Shown piece by piece: positions 63,981 to 64,000 of a stretch of DNA of 64,000 bases. Positions within the stretch are counted from its first letter, which is position 1; the number at the start of each line of letters is the position of its first letter. Origin of the DNA: Azorinus chamasolen (Eukaryota; Mollusca; Bivalvia; Cardiida; Solecurtidae). The position numbers and the translations under genes are program-made. The notes under the pieces are model-generated. The model made no database searches. It was not told where the DNA came from and worked only from the letters and a program-made list of their open reading frames with translations. The stretch is taken from the NCBI GenBank assembly GCA_963576725.1, contig OY755243.1, positions 38,177,243 through 38,241,242 on the forward strand, read 5' to 3'.

Positions 63981-64000
63981 GGAATGGGATAATTGGGTGT

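Overview
This is eukaryotic, AT-rich, repeat-laden genomic DNA that looks like a bivalve mollusc. The grounds are intron-containing genes, tRNA-derived SINEs ending in a GGTTTTACGTC-type motif, decayed LINE, Tc1/mariner and integrase-like elements, GACCTTGACCTTTGACC tandem repeats, and host gene families (FkbM-type methyltransferase, Death-TIR) expanded in molluscs. The taxon is inferred from memory of these families; no search was run. Most long open frames are shadows of microsatellites or dispersed repeats.

Two host genes can be assembled from splice sites, both on the minus strand. (1) 31056-26039 is a complete four-exon gene for a predicted 311-residue type II membrane protein with a FkbM/Methyltransf_21 domain; all three internal introns are phase 0. 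(2) 62910-58484 is the 3' part of a gene encoding the end of a Death domain, a TIR domain that keeps the glutamate used by NAD-cleaving TIRs, a polar tail and a C-terminal CIIL that fits a prenylation (CaaX) box. Its 5' exons lie beyond the right edge. A single EGF-like exon at 8615-8734 (+), phase 1 on both sides, is probably part of a third gene.

Layout. 0.2-6 kb: dispersed repeats, a foldback element with CCATTCCACT ends, a LINE relic interrupted by a SINE with a 10-bp target duplication. 6-19 kb: microsatellite, EGF-like exon, foldbacks and many MITEs. 19-25.8 kb: a second copy of the 0.2-kb repeat, a retroelement ORF, Tc1/mariner relic, minisatellite. 26-31 kb: the methyltransferase gene, its introns filled with MITEs. 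31-35 kb: repeats and a broken DDE integrase-like gene. 35-49 kb: tandem arrays, palindromes, foldback element, a SINE nested in a MITE, and one unassigned stretch (43.1-44.3 kb). 49-58 kb: dense MITEs, a tandem repeat rich in nuclear-receptor half-sites, a 248-bp duplication. 58.4-64 kb: the Death-TIR gene, a tRNA-like sequence, MITEs and a SINE.

The dominant structure is a set of short non-autonomous elements, each with a long near-perfect palindrome. Families 1, 2, 4 and 5 begin TTAACC(C) and end (G)GGTTAA, as expected for piggyBac-type TTAA insertion. Family 3 is a 200-213 bp full palindrome beginning TA-CAGTAAAACCTCTCTATAACGG, as expected for Tc1/mariner-pogo type elements. No autonomous partner for any family is visible in the window.
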